Notes under the pieces: generated by a model | Told to the model about the DNA's origin: nothing | The model's input: only the letters and a program-made list of their open reading frames with translations | The model's database searches: none | Part shown: piece after piece, positions 47,873 through 58,537 of the stretch | Position numbering within the stretch: position 1 is the first letter of the stretch | Layout: each line of letters begins with the position of its first letter | Origin: Flavobacterium sp. CYK-55 | GTDB taxonomy: Bacteria; Bacteroidota; Bacteroidia; Flavobacteriales; Flavobacteriaceae | Assembly: GCF_018413465.1 (NCBI RefSeq) | Contig: NZ_JAHCDK010000009.1 | Location: 1 to 64,000 of the forward strand | Direction of reading: 5' to 3' | Length of the DNA stretch: 64,000 nucleotides | Made by a program: the position numbers and the translations under genes

Positions 47873-47905
47873 AATATGTTTTGCACCAATTGCTCAATGC
47901 GGTTG

Positions 47906-47936
47906 CAAATATAGAAACCTTTTTCTGTTTTGCAAA
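47906..47936 (-). promoter_or_regulatory. Promoter of tRNA-Ser
   Basis: Minus strand TTTG (47933-47936), 19-base spacer, TATATTTG (47906-47913): an exact consensus match. It gives an RNA start about 25 bases before the tRNA. Confidence 0.75.
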
Positions 47937-48030
47937 AAGTATTAAAACAAAATTTAAATAATTTTAAAGCGTTTTTTTTAATTCATTCATTTGCATTAAT
48001 TTACTGTTTCAAATTCTTCTAAAAAAATGC

Positions 48031-49164
48031 TTAAAACGCAACATAATCAGTAATTTCAAGACCATAGCCAATCATTCCAACGCGTTTAGTTTGTTCAGAA
48101 TTAGTCAACAATTTTATTTTACAAATATCTAGATCGTGCAAAATTTGTGCACCAATCCCAAAATCTTTTGTATCCATTTTGATTTGTGGTGCTTTGAATT
48201 CACCACTGGCTTGAAGCACTTTTAATTCGTTAATTCGATTAAGTAAATCAGTATTGTGGTATTCTTGATTGATAAATAAAATGGCTCCTTTACCTGCTTC
48301 GTTAATCATTTGAAACATCACATCTAATTTTTTGTCAGCATTCGTTGTAAGCGTGCCTAGAATATCATTGTTTACTTGTGTTGAATTGATGCGTGTGAGC
48401 ACAGCTTCCCCCTTATTCCAAGTACCTTTCGTTAAGGCAATATGCACTTGTTTGTTGGTCGTTTGCTGATAAGCTCTGAGTCTATATTCACCAAAACGAG
48501 TCGTAATGTCAAAGTCCTCCTTTTTGACAATCAAACTGTCGTGTTGCATGCGGTAGGCTACCAAATCTTCAATAGAAACTAATTTTAAATTGAATTTTTT
48601 AGCTACTTCAATAAGTTCTGGCAAACGTGCCATAGAACCGTCTTCATTCATAATTTCAACAATAACACCGGCTGGTTTGAATCCGGCCAAACGAGCAAAA
48701 TCGATGGCCGCTTCAGTATGACCTGTTCGTCTGAGCACACCGCCTTGTTTGGCTATGAGCGGAAAAATGTGACCTGGCTTAGCTAATTCATGTGCTTTAG
48801 TATCTGTATTGATTAATGCTTGGATTGTCTTAGCTCTATCAGAAGCTGAAATACCGGTAGTTACTCCATGTCCACGCAAATCAACTGATACCGTAAAAGC
48901 TGTTTCCATCGGATCAGTATTATTGTTGACCATGGCATGCAATCCAAGTTCTTTGCATCGATTCTCAGTTAGTGGAGCACAAATAAGTCCTCGTCCATGC
49001 ATGGCCATAAAGTTGATCATTTCAGGCGTTACCTTATCGGCAGCAGCCACAAAATCACCTTCATTTTCACGATCTTCATCATCTACTACAATAATAATTT
49101 TGCCTTGACGAATATCTTCAATGGCTTCTTCAATGGTGTTGAGTTGTATTTTTTGAGCCTCCAT
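48031..49164 (-). CDS. ribB: 3,4-dihydroxy-2-butanone-4-phosphate synthase, with degenerate GTP cyclohydrolase II domain
   Basis: A 377-residue protein for riboflavin synthesis. Residues 1-205 are DHBP synthase: VVDDEDRENEGDFVAAAD (acidic metal site) and MHGRGLICAPLT, plus the closing HTEAAIDFARLAGF. It makes the four-carbon unit from ribulose-5-phosphate. Residues 210-377 align with the GTP cyclohydrolase II domain of RibBA, but the zinc site (normally C..GD.FGS.RCDC) reads NNDILGTLTTNADKKLD with no cysteine. The second activity is therefore probably lost. Last gene of the leftward operon. Confidence 0.88.
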   Translation of the reverse strand: MEAQKIQLNTIEEAIEDIRQGKIIIVVDDEDRENEGDFVAAADKVTPEMINFMAMHGRGLICAPLTENRCKELGLHAMVNNNTDPMETAFTVSVDLRGHGVTTGISASDRAKTIQALINTDTKAHELAKPGHIFPLIAKQGGVLRRTGHTEAAIDFARLAGFKPAGVIVEIMNEDGSMARLPELIEVAKKFNLKLVSIEDLVAYRMQHDSLIVKKEDFDITTRFGEYRLRAYQQTTNKQVHIALTKGTWNKGEAVLTRINSTQVNNDILGTLTTNADKKLDVMFQMINEAGKGAILFINQEYHNTDLLNRINELKVLQASGEFKAPQIKMDTKDFGIGAQILHDLDICKIKLLTNSEQTKRVGMIGYGLEITDYVAF

Positions 49165-49169
49165 GAGCT

Positions 49170-50609
49170 TTAGTTTTCTTCTGATTTAGTAGGAAGTATT
49201 TTCTGAAATAATTTTTGAATAGGTACAGTTATGTTGTCAAGGTTAATCAATCCAATATCATTAGTGGCTCTGTAAGTAAGCAAAATGGCTAAAGGCAACA
49301 ATACCATTGATGATAACCAACAACCCATAAACGGTGTTATTTCGTTTTCTTGAGCGACTTTTTTACCAAAAGTATTGATGAAATGAAACAATATAAAAAT
49401 AGTCACGGCAAATACAATGGGCAGGCCTAAACCACCTTTTCTGATAATTGCTCCTAGTGGTGCTCCAATAAAAAACATGAGTAAACAAGCAAAAGCAATA
49501 ACCAGCTTGTCATAAACAGCAATCCAATGCTCATTGATATTTTCGGTTTTACCAAAAAGTTCGTTTTTGTAACTTTCAACAGAAAAATTATAGCTCGTAA
49601 TACTGCTACTGGCCACACGTAATAAATTGGCTTGTTCTTGTACGCTATAATTTGAAAGGATATTTTGCTTGAACTTTTTGCTTTCATCTGCTGGTTTTGA
49701 GGCATTAAAAGCTAATCCGTTTCTAACAAATGAGTTGTCAGCAATAGATGTAACGTCTTTTTGGTAATCGGTATTGAGCGAATCAATAGTGATAAGCAAC
49801 TCTTTAATATTGAGCATTTTATCGGTATCTTTAACCAAATCCTCGTCTGAATCAGCGCTTTTAAGTTTGGTTAAATCAATGTTGATCACATACCGCTTAA
49901 ATGAACTTTTGGCAAAAGGCATTTTATTTCGGTCTTCATATTTTTTCGGGATAATATCCTCATAATAAAATCCGTCTCTAAGAATTAACTGAAGTATATT
50001 TGAATTTTCACTGCTTACCAATTCACCCGTTTTAGCTTTGATAACGTTTTTGCTTCCGTCATAATCATTAACTTTTTTGTGGATGGTAACACCAGTCAAG
50101 AAATTTCCGTTGGGTCCGGATTTCTTTTCAACTTTAATATTATACAAACCAACATCGCTGAATTGCCCTTCAGCTATGGCCATTGCAGGTTTCATTTGGG
50201 CGATACTTCTGCGAAAATTGATGAATTTATATTCGGCATATGGAATCACATTGTTGGCAAAAAAGAAAGCACAAAAACTCAATAAAATAATAAAAAACGT
50301 GAGCCCCCGCATACTTCTTTGTAAAGAAATTCCGGCAGATTTCATGGCGGCAAATTCATAGTTTTCTGCCAATGATCCAAAAGTCATAATTGATGCCAAC
50401 AACACTGAAAGCGGCAGCACAAGTGGCACCAAGCTAGGCATTTTGAATAGTAAAAACTTGACAATTAATACAAAATCTAAGTCTTTTCCGGCCAATTCAG
50501 CAATAAACAACCAAACCGTTTGCAGAATAAAAATCAGCAGCAGAATAACAAATACGCTGGTAAATGTGGTCAGAAATGACTTTAGAATATATCGGTCAAG
50601 AATTTTCAC
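49170..50609 (-). CDS. LptF/LptG-family permease
   Basis: A 479-residue inner-membrane protein of the YjgP/YjgQ family. It starts MKILDRYILKSFLTTF, the usual opening, with three membrane segments before residue 125. A large periplasmic domain follows (about 125-355), then three more segments (about 360-460). With LptB it extracts lipopolysaccharide from the inner membrane. The sequence does not say whether it is the F or the G subunit. Four bases separate it from the lolA gene upstream. Confidence 0.88.
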   Translation of the reverse strand: MKILDRYILKSFLTTFTSVFVILLLIFILQTVWLFIAELAGKDLDFVLIVKFLLFKMPSLVPLVLPLSVLLASIMTFGSLAENYEFAAMKSAGISLQRSMRGLTFFIILLSFCAFFFANNVIPYAEYKFINFRRSIAQMKPAMAIAEGQFSDVGLYNIKVEKKSGPNGNFLTGVTIHKKVNDYDGSKNVIKAKTGELVSSENSNILQLILRDGFYYEDIIPKKYEDRNKMPFAKSSFKRYVINIDLTKLKSADSDEDLVKDTDKMLNIKELLITIDSLNTDYQKDVTSIADNSFVRNGLAFNASKPADESKKFKQNILSNYSVQEQANLLRVASSSITSYNFSVESYKNELFGKTENINEHWIAVYDKLVIAFACLLMFFIGAPLGAIIRKGGLGLPIVFAVTIFILFHFINTFGKKVAQENEITPFMGCWLSSMVLLPLAILLTYRATNDIGLINLDNITVPIQKLFQKILPTKSEEN

Positions 50610-50613
50610 CGGC

Positions 50614-51255
50614 TTAGTCTAACTTATTGATGTAATATTTTGGATATTTGGCTTGCTCAAAGGTAAATTGATTTTTTGGCAAAGTTTGATTGGTTTTAAA
50701 CGAAAGAACTGTAAGTGTAGTTTTGGTTCCGTTTTTACCAACTTCAATAACAGTGTAGATGTTTTTAGTTTGTTGATCAATTCCGAGCAAAATTTCTTTT
50801 CGTTTGTCTTTAGAAGAAGTCGGAACTAACTTAACATATTGTATTTTGCGCCCTTTTATATTCTGAACAATGTCCCAAGTGTATTTGTAACCGCTGTTGT
50901 AAAAGGTAAGCATCTTTGATGGCGTTACAGCATTTTCATCTTTTTCGTTGAGTTTAGAAATGGTAATTTCTTCATCTTCCGGATTAATAGTGTAGACTTT
51001 TTTACCGTCAAAAAGCTTGGTAACACCCATGAGATTTAAGACATACATATTGCCTTTCATAGCTACATTTCCTTTGCTTTCTTGGTTGACGTTTTCTTTT
51101 TGATTATTCAACGCATATTTAAAGTCAATAACAATGTTGTCATAACTTTTTACCTTAGCAGTTACCTGATCGAGTAATTCTTTTGCCTTTTTGTCTTGAG
51201 CACATGCCGAAAAGCAAATGAAATAGACAAATAAAATTGAGGCAACTTTTTTCAT
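50614..51255 (-). CDS. lolA: Outer-membrane lipoprotein carrier protein LolA
   Basis: A 213-residue protein. Starting at ATG 51255 gives a signal peptide (KKVASILFVYFICFSACAQ). The mature half-barrel pattern is typical: VKSYDNIVIDFKYAL, GNVAMKGNMYVLNLMG, TKLFDGKKVYTINPED, ending LPKNQFTFEQAKYPKYYI. It carries lipoproteins across the periplasm. The frame is open further upstream but would run into ftsK. It starts one base after the ftsK stop. Confidence 0.87.
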   Translation of the reverse strand: MKKVASILFVYFICFSACAQDKKAKELLDQVTAKVKSYDNIVIDFKYALNNQKENVNQESKGNVAMKGNMYVLNLMGVTKLFDGKKVYTINPEDEEITISKLNEKDENAVTPSKMLTFYNSGYKYTWDIVQNIKGRKIQYVKLVPTSSKDKRKEILLGIDQQTKNIYTVIEVGKNGTKTTLTVLSFKTNQTLPKNQFTFEQAKYPKYYINKLD

Positions 51256-51256
51256 A

Positions 51257-53731
51257 TTAATGATCGTTTTGTTCGTTGTTAAAAAATTGTTCAAGCGCGC
51301 TTAAATCAGTAATGTTCACACTTCGGGCCTTGCTGCCTTCAAACGGACCAACAATACCCGCAGCTTCGAGTTGGTCAATAAGACGGCCGGCGCGGTTGTA
51401 GCCTAACTTTAGTTTTCGTTGCAGCAATGATGCTGAACCTTGTTGTGAGGTCACGATAATTTCTGCGGCTTCTCTAAAAAGTGAATCTCTTTCAGAAATA
51501 TCAAAATCGAGATTGATTCCGCTGTCTTCACCCACAAATTCCGGCAATAAATAGGCATCTGAATATCCTTTTTGCGAACCTATAAACTCTGTGATTTTTT
51601 CAACTTCTGGCGTATCCACAAAAGCACATTGCACACGAATGAGGTCATTGCCGTTGGTGTACAATAAATCTCCGCGACCAATAAGCTGATCAGCACCTTG
51701 TGTATCCAAAATAGTACGTGAGTCAATTTTTGAAGTTACTCTAAAAGCAATACGCGCCGGAAAGTTGGCTTTAATAATACCCGTAATTACGTTAACCGAC
51801 GGACGTTGCGTGGCAATGATCAAGTGAATTCCGATGGCACGCGCCAATTGAGCCAAACGAGCAATCGGGGTTTCAACTTCTTTACCTGCAGTCATGATCA
51901 AATCGGCGAACTCATCAACCACCAATACAATATAAGGCAAGAAACGATGTCCGTTTTCAGGATTCAATCTGCGCGATTTGAACTTTTCGTTGTATTCTTT
52001 GATGTTACGCACCATGGCATCTTTGAGCAAAGAATAACGGTTGTCCATTTCAACACACAATGAGTTGAGTGTATTGATGACCTTGGTATTATCAGTAATG
52101 ATGGCATCACCGGAATCAGGCAACTTGGCCAAATAATGACGTTCGATTTTGTTAAATAAGGTAAGTTCCACTTTTTTAGGATCCACCAAAACAAACTTTA
52201 CTTCGGCCGGATGTTTTTTATACAACAACGACGTCAAAACGGCATTGAGACCAACGGATTTACCTTGACCGGTAGCACCCGCCATAAGCAAGTGTGGCAT
52301 TTTGGCCAAATCAACCACAAAGGTTTCATTAGAAATGGTTTTTCCTAAAGCAATCGGCAATTCCATCTCGGCTTCTTGAAACTTCGCTGAACCAATCACG
52401 GTTTTCATTGAAACGGTTGTAGGGTTTTTGTTCGGAACTTCAATACCTATGGTTCCTTTTCCGGGAATCGGCGCGATGATCCGAATGCCTAAAGCCGAAA
52501 GTGACAACGCTATATCATCTTCTAAACTTTTGATTTTAGAAATTCTAATACCCGCTTCAGGAACAATTTCATACAAAGTTACCGACGGGCCTACCGTTGC
52601 TTTAATTTGAGCAATCTCAATTTTGTAATTGCGCAGGGTTTCAACGATGGTGTTTTTATTTTCTTCAAGCTCGGCTTGGTTGATGGTAATACCACCTCCG
52701 GAATATTCTTTGAGCAAATCAAGTGTCGGAAATTTATAGTTAGAAAGCTCTAGTGTTGGATCAAATAAACCAAAATCAGCTACGAGTTTATCGGCTAGAT
52801 TTTCTTCAATAATGTCTTCTTCAGGCGCTTGTTCTATCACAAATGATTCGTCTTCAGATACGATGGTTGCCGAAGCTGTTTTCAGAACCGGCTCAGGAAT
52901 ATCTTCTTCGTCTTCTTCAATAATGATAGGCTTGGCGCGATGATCTAAGTGAATTTCAGAGGGATGTTCGATGGTGGGTTTGAGTGATTCTTTGTTGATT
53001 TCAAAAGTGGATGCTTTTACCGGCTCAGGTTGAATGTTCTGTTCAGGAATTTCATCAACAGCATATTCTTCAAGGTTGTATGCAGTTGTTTCTGAAGTTT
53101 TATCACTATGGTTCAACGCGGCAGCATTCTGAAATTCATCATCCATCTCTTTTTTGTTGCGCTCAAAAAATGACTTGACTGCCTCTGGAGATATTTTTAT
53201 TTTGAAAATCAAGTAAACTACAATCCCCAAAACCAACACCAATAATGTTCCGATTCGGCCAATGTAATCTTGAATAAAGAGATTCATTTCATAACCAATA
53301 GTTCCACCCAGTTCTGGCAAAGAATTGGCAAAAAATCCGAAAAGAACCGAAATCAGTATGATTGCAAACAAATCCCAAAACCAAACATTTTTGAGTTTTT
53401 TAAACGAAATGTCTAAAGCAATAAAAGCTCCGGTCAAGAAAAATAATTTAACAAACAAAAATGAAGCAACTCCAAAACCTTTATAAATAAAGACATCTGA
53501 TAATAAAGCGCCAAATTTACCCAACCAATTATGAGCTTTTTCACCTCGGTCAGCAAGCATATTTAGTGTGCTCTGATCTTCATGACCATGGATAAAAAAA
53601 GAAATAAAAGCAACCAATAAGGCTATTGAAAACAAAACCAAAACACTACCCAACAGCATTTGGTATTTTCTATTGAATTTCCATGGCTTTTTTTCGGTAG
53701 CCGGCTGTGTTTCTTTTTTGGTTTTAGCCAT
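51257..53731 (-). CDS. ftsK: DNA translocase FtsK
   Basis: An 824-residue protein: four membrane segments in the first 180 residues, an acidic linker (about 190-330), then the motor. Walker A GATGQGKSVGLN lies near residue 483 and Walker B LVVDEFADL near 603, followed by TQRPSVNVITG. The C-terminal winged helix (about 745-815: SASLLQRKLKLGYNRAGRLIDQLEAAGIVG) reads the chromosome's orientation sequences. FtsK moves DNA at the septum and activates XerCD. Same operon as dgkA and tpx (11-base gap). Confidence 0.95.
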   Translation of the reverse strand: MAKTKKETQPATEKKPWKFNRKYQMLLGSVLVLFSIALLVAFISFFIHGHEDQSTLNMLADRGEKAHNWLGKFGALLSDVFIYKGFGVASFLFVKLFFLTGAFIALDISFKKLKNVWFWDLFAIILISVLFGFFANSLPELGGTIGYEMNLFIQDYIGRIGTLLVLVLGIVVYLIFKIKISPEAVKSFFERNKKEMDDEFQNAAALNHSDKTSETTAYNLEEYAVDEIPEQNIQPEPVKASTFEINKESLKPTIEHPSEIHLDHRAKPIIIEEDEEDIPEPVLKTASATIVSEDESFVIEQAPEEDIIEENLADKLVADFGLFDPTLELSNYKFPTLDLLKEYSGGGITINQAELEENKNTIVETLRNYKIEIAQIKATVGPSVTLYEIVPEAGIRISKIKSLEDDIALSLSALGIRIIAPIPGKGTIGIEVPNKNPTTVSMKTVIGSAKFQEAEMELPIALGKTISNETFVVDLAKMPHLLMAGATGQGKSVGLNAVLTSLLYKKHPAEVKFVLVDPKKVELTLFNKIERHYLAKLPDSGDAIITDNTKVINTLNSLCVEMDNRYSLLKDAMVRNIKEYNEKFKSRRLNPENGHRFLPYIVLVVDEFADLIMTAGKEVETPIARLAQLARAIGIHLIIATQRPSVNVITGIIKANFPARIAFRVTSKIDSRTILDTQGADQLIGRGDLLYTNGNDLIRVQCAFVDTPEVEKITEFIGSQKGYSDAYLLPEFVGEDSGINLDFDISERDSLFREAAEIIVTSQQGSASLLQRKLKLGYNRAGRLIDQLEAAGIVGPFEGSKARSVNITDLSALEQFFNNEQNDH

Positions 53732-53742
53732 TTAATTTTAGC

Positions 53743-54117
53743 TTATAAAAACTTAGGAATATATATCAAACAACCAACAGCAATAGCCGTGAGTGCAGCA
53801 AAAAAAACTGAACCAGCAGCTATATCTTTGATAAAACCTATTTTTTCGTGATATTCGGGATGAATAAAGTCAGCTATTTTTTCAACAGCGGTATTGAGTC
53901 CTTCAATACTAAGTACCATGCCAATTGCAAACGTTTGCATCACCCACTCTGTTGTTGAAATATCAAAATAAAAACCACCAATAATCATGAGAACTCCAAT
54001 TGAAGTCTGCACCATAATACTGTGTTCGGTTGTGATAAGTTTAATCATGCCTTTGAGCGCAAAACCCACACTTTTGAGTCTTCCTGTAAAAAAAGTATTG
54101 TCTTTTTGAAATTCCAT
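53743..54117 (-). CDS. dgkA: Diacylglycerol kinase family protein
   Basis: A 124-residue small membrane protein with three hydrophobic segments and the family motif SIEGLNTAVEKIADF near residues 71-85. It phosphorylates diacylglycerol or undecaprenol to recycle membrane lipids. Two in-frame ATGs (54123, 54117) are possible; the second gives the usual MEFQ start. It lies a few bases after the tpx stop. Confidence 0.87.
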   Translation of the reverse strand: MEFQKDNTFFTGRLKSVGFALKGMIKLITTEHSIMVQTSIGVLMIIGGFYFDISTTEWVMQTFAIGMVLSIEGLNTAVEKIADFIHPEYHEKIGFIKDIAAGSVFFAALTAIAVGCLIYIPKFL

Positions 54118-54127
54118 AATCAATAAT

Positions 54128-54625
54128 TTATAAAACAGCTATAGCCAAATTGTAATTAGGCTCTGAAGCAATTTCAGGAACCAATTCAGTATAGATAACT
54201 TGTGCATTTTCATCTAAGACAATTACAGCACGTGCATGAAGACCATTAAGGTTTCCGTCTGTCATTTCTAATCCGTAGTTTTTACCAAAACTTCCGCTTT
54301 TAAAATCAGAAAGCGTCATAGCGTTTTCTATTCCTTCTGTCCCGCAAAAACGCTTCTGCGCAAAAGGCAAATCTCTAGAAATACACAAAACTTTTGTATT
54401 ATTCAAACCGGCAGCCATTTCATTGAATTTTCGAACAGAAGTTGCACAAATTCCAGTATCAATACTCGGAAAAATGTTGAGGATTAACCGGCTTCCTGCA
54501 AAGTCACTCAGAGTTACCGTTGATAAATCATTTTTTACTAATTCAAAATTCGGGGCTTGGGTTCCTGCTTTAGGAATTTCTCCAGAGGTGTTTACAGGGT
54601 TCCCTCCTAATGTGATTGTTGACAT
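54128..54625 (-). CDS. tpx: Thiol peroxidase Tpx
   Basis: A 165-residue atypical two-cysteine peroxiredoxin. PSIDTGICATSVRKF contains the peroxidatic Cys60, and KRFCGTEGIEN the resolving Cys94, spaced as in E. coli Tpx. It reduces hydroperoxides with thioredoxin. First gene of the leftward operon running to ribB. Confidence 0.93.
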   Translation of the reverse strand: MSTITLGGNPVNTSGEIPKAGTQAPNFELVKNDLSTVTLSDFAGSRLILNIFPSIDTGICATSVRKFNEMAAGLNNTKVLCISRDLPFAQKRFCGTEGIENAMTLSDFKSGSFGKNYGLEMTDGNLNGLHARAVIVLDENAQVIYTELVPEIASEPNYNLAIAVL

Positions 54626-54642
54626 GGCTTTATTTTAGGTTT

Positions 54643-54650
54643 CAAAAGTA
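54643..54650 (-). promoter_or_regulatory. -7 box upstream of tpx
   Basis: TACTTTTG on the minus strand, 17 bases before the tpx ATG. No TTTG at the -33 distance, so the site may need an activator. Confidence 0.45.
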
Positions 54651-54696
54651 AAAAATTATTTCGATTTATAGGTGTGTTTTTTTGAGGCTTTAAACA

Positions 54697-54740
54697 ATAA
54701 AAAACCCGCAACATAAACCTGTTACAGCATACGTTGCGGG
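54697..54740 (-). terminator. Terminator of the peroxiredoxin operon
   Basis: CCCGCAAC / GTTGCGGG stem with a 20-base loop, followed on the minus strand by GTTTTTTATTG. It separates the DUF6952-like gene from tpx. Confidence 0.7.
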
Positions 54741-54761
54741 CTTACCCAATAATTGTGTAGG

Positions 54762-55019
54762 TTATTTGTCAATTGATCCTGTGACCCTTTTCATAAAGGA
54801 ATTAAGCGCTTCTTTTTTTTCGGCTCCTTGACGAATCATTTTATGAACTTCAATAGCACCGTATAAATTTGAAATAAGCTCGCCTAATACATCTAATTCT
54901 TCATCACTTAAAGAAGAAACTTCAGTAAGTGATTCAAGAACTTCAATGGTTTCAACCAAATAATCTTGATCATTATCTTCAATGAACTGAGTGAGGTGTC
55001 TGATGATGGGCAATTTCAT
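54762..55019 (-). CDS. Small acidic protein (DUF6952-like)
   Basis: An 85-residue helical acidic protein (KLPIIRHLTQFIEDNDQDYLV, GAIEVHKMIRQGAEKKEAL). I recall such a protein next to thioredoxin and peroxiredoxin genes in flavobacteria. Function unknown. Third gene of the leftward group peroxiredoxin, thioredoxin-like, this gene; gap to the thioredoxin-like gene 35 bases. Confidence 0.7.
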   Translation of the reverse strand: MKLPIIRHLTQFIEDNDQDYLVETIEVLESLTEVSSLSDEELDVLGELISNLYGAIEVHKMIRQGAEKKEALNSFMKRVTGSIDK

Positions 55020-55054
55020 AGCACTTTGATTTTTTTAACGCTTTTGGCAGGTAA

Positions 55055-55363
55055 TTATTGTAATTCTTTAATTAAAGCCTCTAGAACTTCAGCTTTGTTG
55101 GTTTGCGCTTCATTAACCAATTGACCTTGATCAAAGATAGCAAAAGTTGGTAAATTTGAAACATTCGCCAATTGTCTTGATTGAGGATAAAGTTCAGCAT
55201 CAGCCAACACAAAAGTCATGTCTGGATTTTCATCTGCATGTTTTTTAAACTTGGGCTTCATAATACGACAATTGCCACACCAAGAAGCAGAGAATTGAAC
55301 AGCTACTTTTGAATTCTGCTGTACTATTTCAGCTAAATTATCCTGATTGAGTTCTACAAACAT
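55055..55363 (-). CDS. Thioredoxin-like protein
   Basis: A 102-residue thioredoxin fold with active site WCGNC (Cys29, Cys32) instead of WCGPC, and the cis-proline stretch NLPTFAIF. It probably supplies electrons to the peroxiredoxin encoded just upstream (12-base gap). The Asn in the active site would shift its redox potential. Confidence 0.88.
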   Translation of the reverse strand: MFVELNQDNLAEIVQQNSKVAVQFSASWCGNCRIMKPKFKKHADENPDMTFVLADAELYPQSRQLANVSNLPTFAIFDQGQLVNEAQTNKAEVLEALIKELQ

Positions 55364-55375
55364 TTTGCAAATCTT

Positions 55376-56014
55376 TTAGTGTGATGATAAATATTGAGCC
55401 GTGCTATTTCGATCAGCATTCATGGCATCTTTACCTTCTTCCCAATTGGCCGGGCAAACTTCACCTTTGGTTTGTACGTGTGTGTAGGCGTCAATCAATC
55501 GCAAATATTCGTTAACGTTTCTTCCAAGTGGCATATCGTTTACACTTTCGTGGAAAATTTTTCCGTCTTCGTCAATCAAATAAGTAGCGCGGAAAGTTAC
55601 GTTTGAACCTTCTAGAATAACACTGTCGGTTTCTTCGTTGTATTCGCTAGATTCAATATCCAAAATACCCAAAACAGTTGATAAATTTCTGTTGGTATCT
55701 GCTAAAATAGGATAAGTTACACCTTCAATTCCTCCCGCATTTTTAGGTGTATTCAACCAAGCAAAATGTACCTCATTGGTATCACATGAAGCGCCAATAA
55801 CCATAGTATTTCTTTTTTCAAACTCTTGCAAAGCAGCTTGAAATGCGTGCAATTCAGTCGGACAAACAAAAGTAAAATCTTTGGGATACCAAAAAAGAAT
55901 TACTTTTTTCTTGTTTTCAACGGCTTCATCTAGCACATTAATTCTAAGGTTATCGCCCATGAAAGAGATGGCGTCTACGGTAATGTTCGGGAATTTTTTT
56001 CCTACTAATGACAT
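55376..56014 (-). CDS. Typical two-cysteine peroxiredoxin (AhpC/Prx type)
   Basis: A 212-residue protein. KDFTFVCPTELHAFQ holds the peroxidatic Cys51, and GEVCPANWEEG near the end (Cys187) the resolving cysteine of the partner subunit. It reduces hydrogen peroxide and organic peroxides. First gene of an operon with the thioredoxin-like protein; katG lies directly upstream, so this is a small oxidative-stress cluster. Confidence 0.92.
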   Translation of the reverse strand: MSLVGKKFPNITVDAISFMGDNLRINVLDEAVENKKKVILFWYPKDFTFVCPTELHAFQAALQEFEKRNTMVIGASCDTNEVHFAWLNTPKNAGGIEGVTYPILADTNRNLSTVLGILDIESSEYNEETDSVILEGSNVTFRATYLIDEDGKIFHESVNDMPLGRNVNEYLRLIDAYTHVQTKGEVCPANWEEGKDAMNADRNSTAQYLSSH

Positions 56015-56108
56015 GGTAATATAATTTAAAAAGGTTTAATCAATTTTACGGCGCGAAGTTAAGCATTAACTGTAGAATTTCCATATGATTTTTGTCAGTT
56101 TTAAACAT

Positions 56109-56144
56109 AAAAAAAGCGTTCCTTTTTATTTGAAACGCTTTTTA
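56109..56144. terminator. Terminator downstream of katG
   Basis: AAAAAGCGTT / AAACGCTTTTT stem around a T-rich loop, 26 bases after the katG stop, with T-runs on both sides. Confidence 0.65.
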
Positions 56145-56169
56145 AAATAATCAATATTAAGCAACTGGT

Positions 56170-58371
<2,202 letters not shown>

Positions 58372-58397
58372 TTAATAATTTTAAAAATGAATTGATT

Positions 58398-58405
58398 CAA
58401 AAGTA
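58398..58405 (-). promoter_or_regulatory. -7 box upstream of katG
   Basis: TACTTTTG on the minus strand, 44 bases before the katG ATG. As at tpx, the -33 box is missing at the usual distance, which would suit an activated stress promoter. Confidence 0.4.
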
Positions 58406-58508
58406 GTTTCTTAATCAATCTGAATTATTGTTTTTAATTATTTGTTTTTATTTTAAAATAGTCTGAGGTTATTCTTAAGCAGATTTTTCAATGGTAAGCG
58501 AATAATCA

Positions 58509-58516
58509 TATATTTG
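58509..58516 (+). promoter_or_regulatory. -7 box of the permease gene
   Basis: TATATTTG at 58509, 21 bases before ATG 58538. It decides the start: the longer frame would begin inside this box. Confidence 0.5.
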
Positions 58517-58537
58517 TTTGTTCATAAAAAGAAAAGC

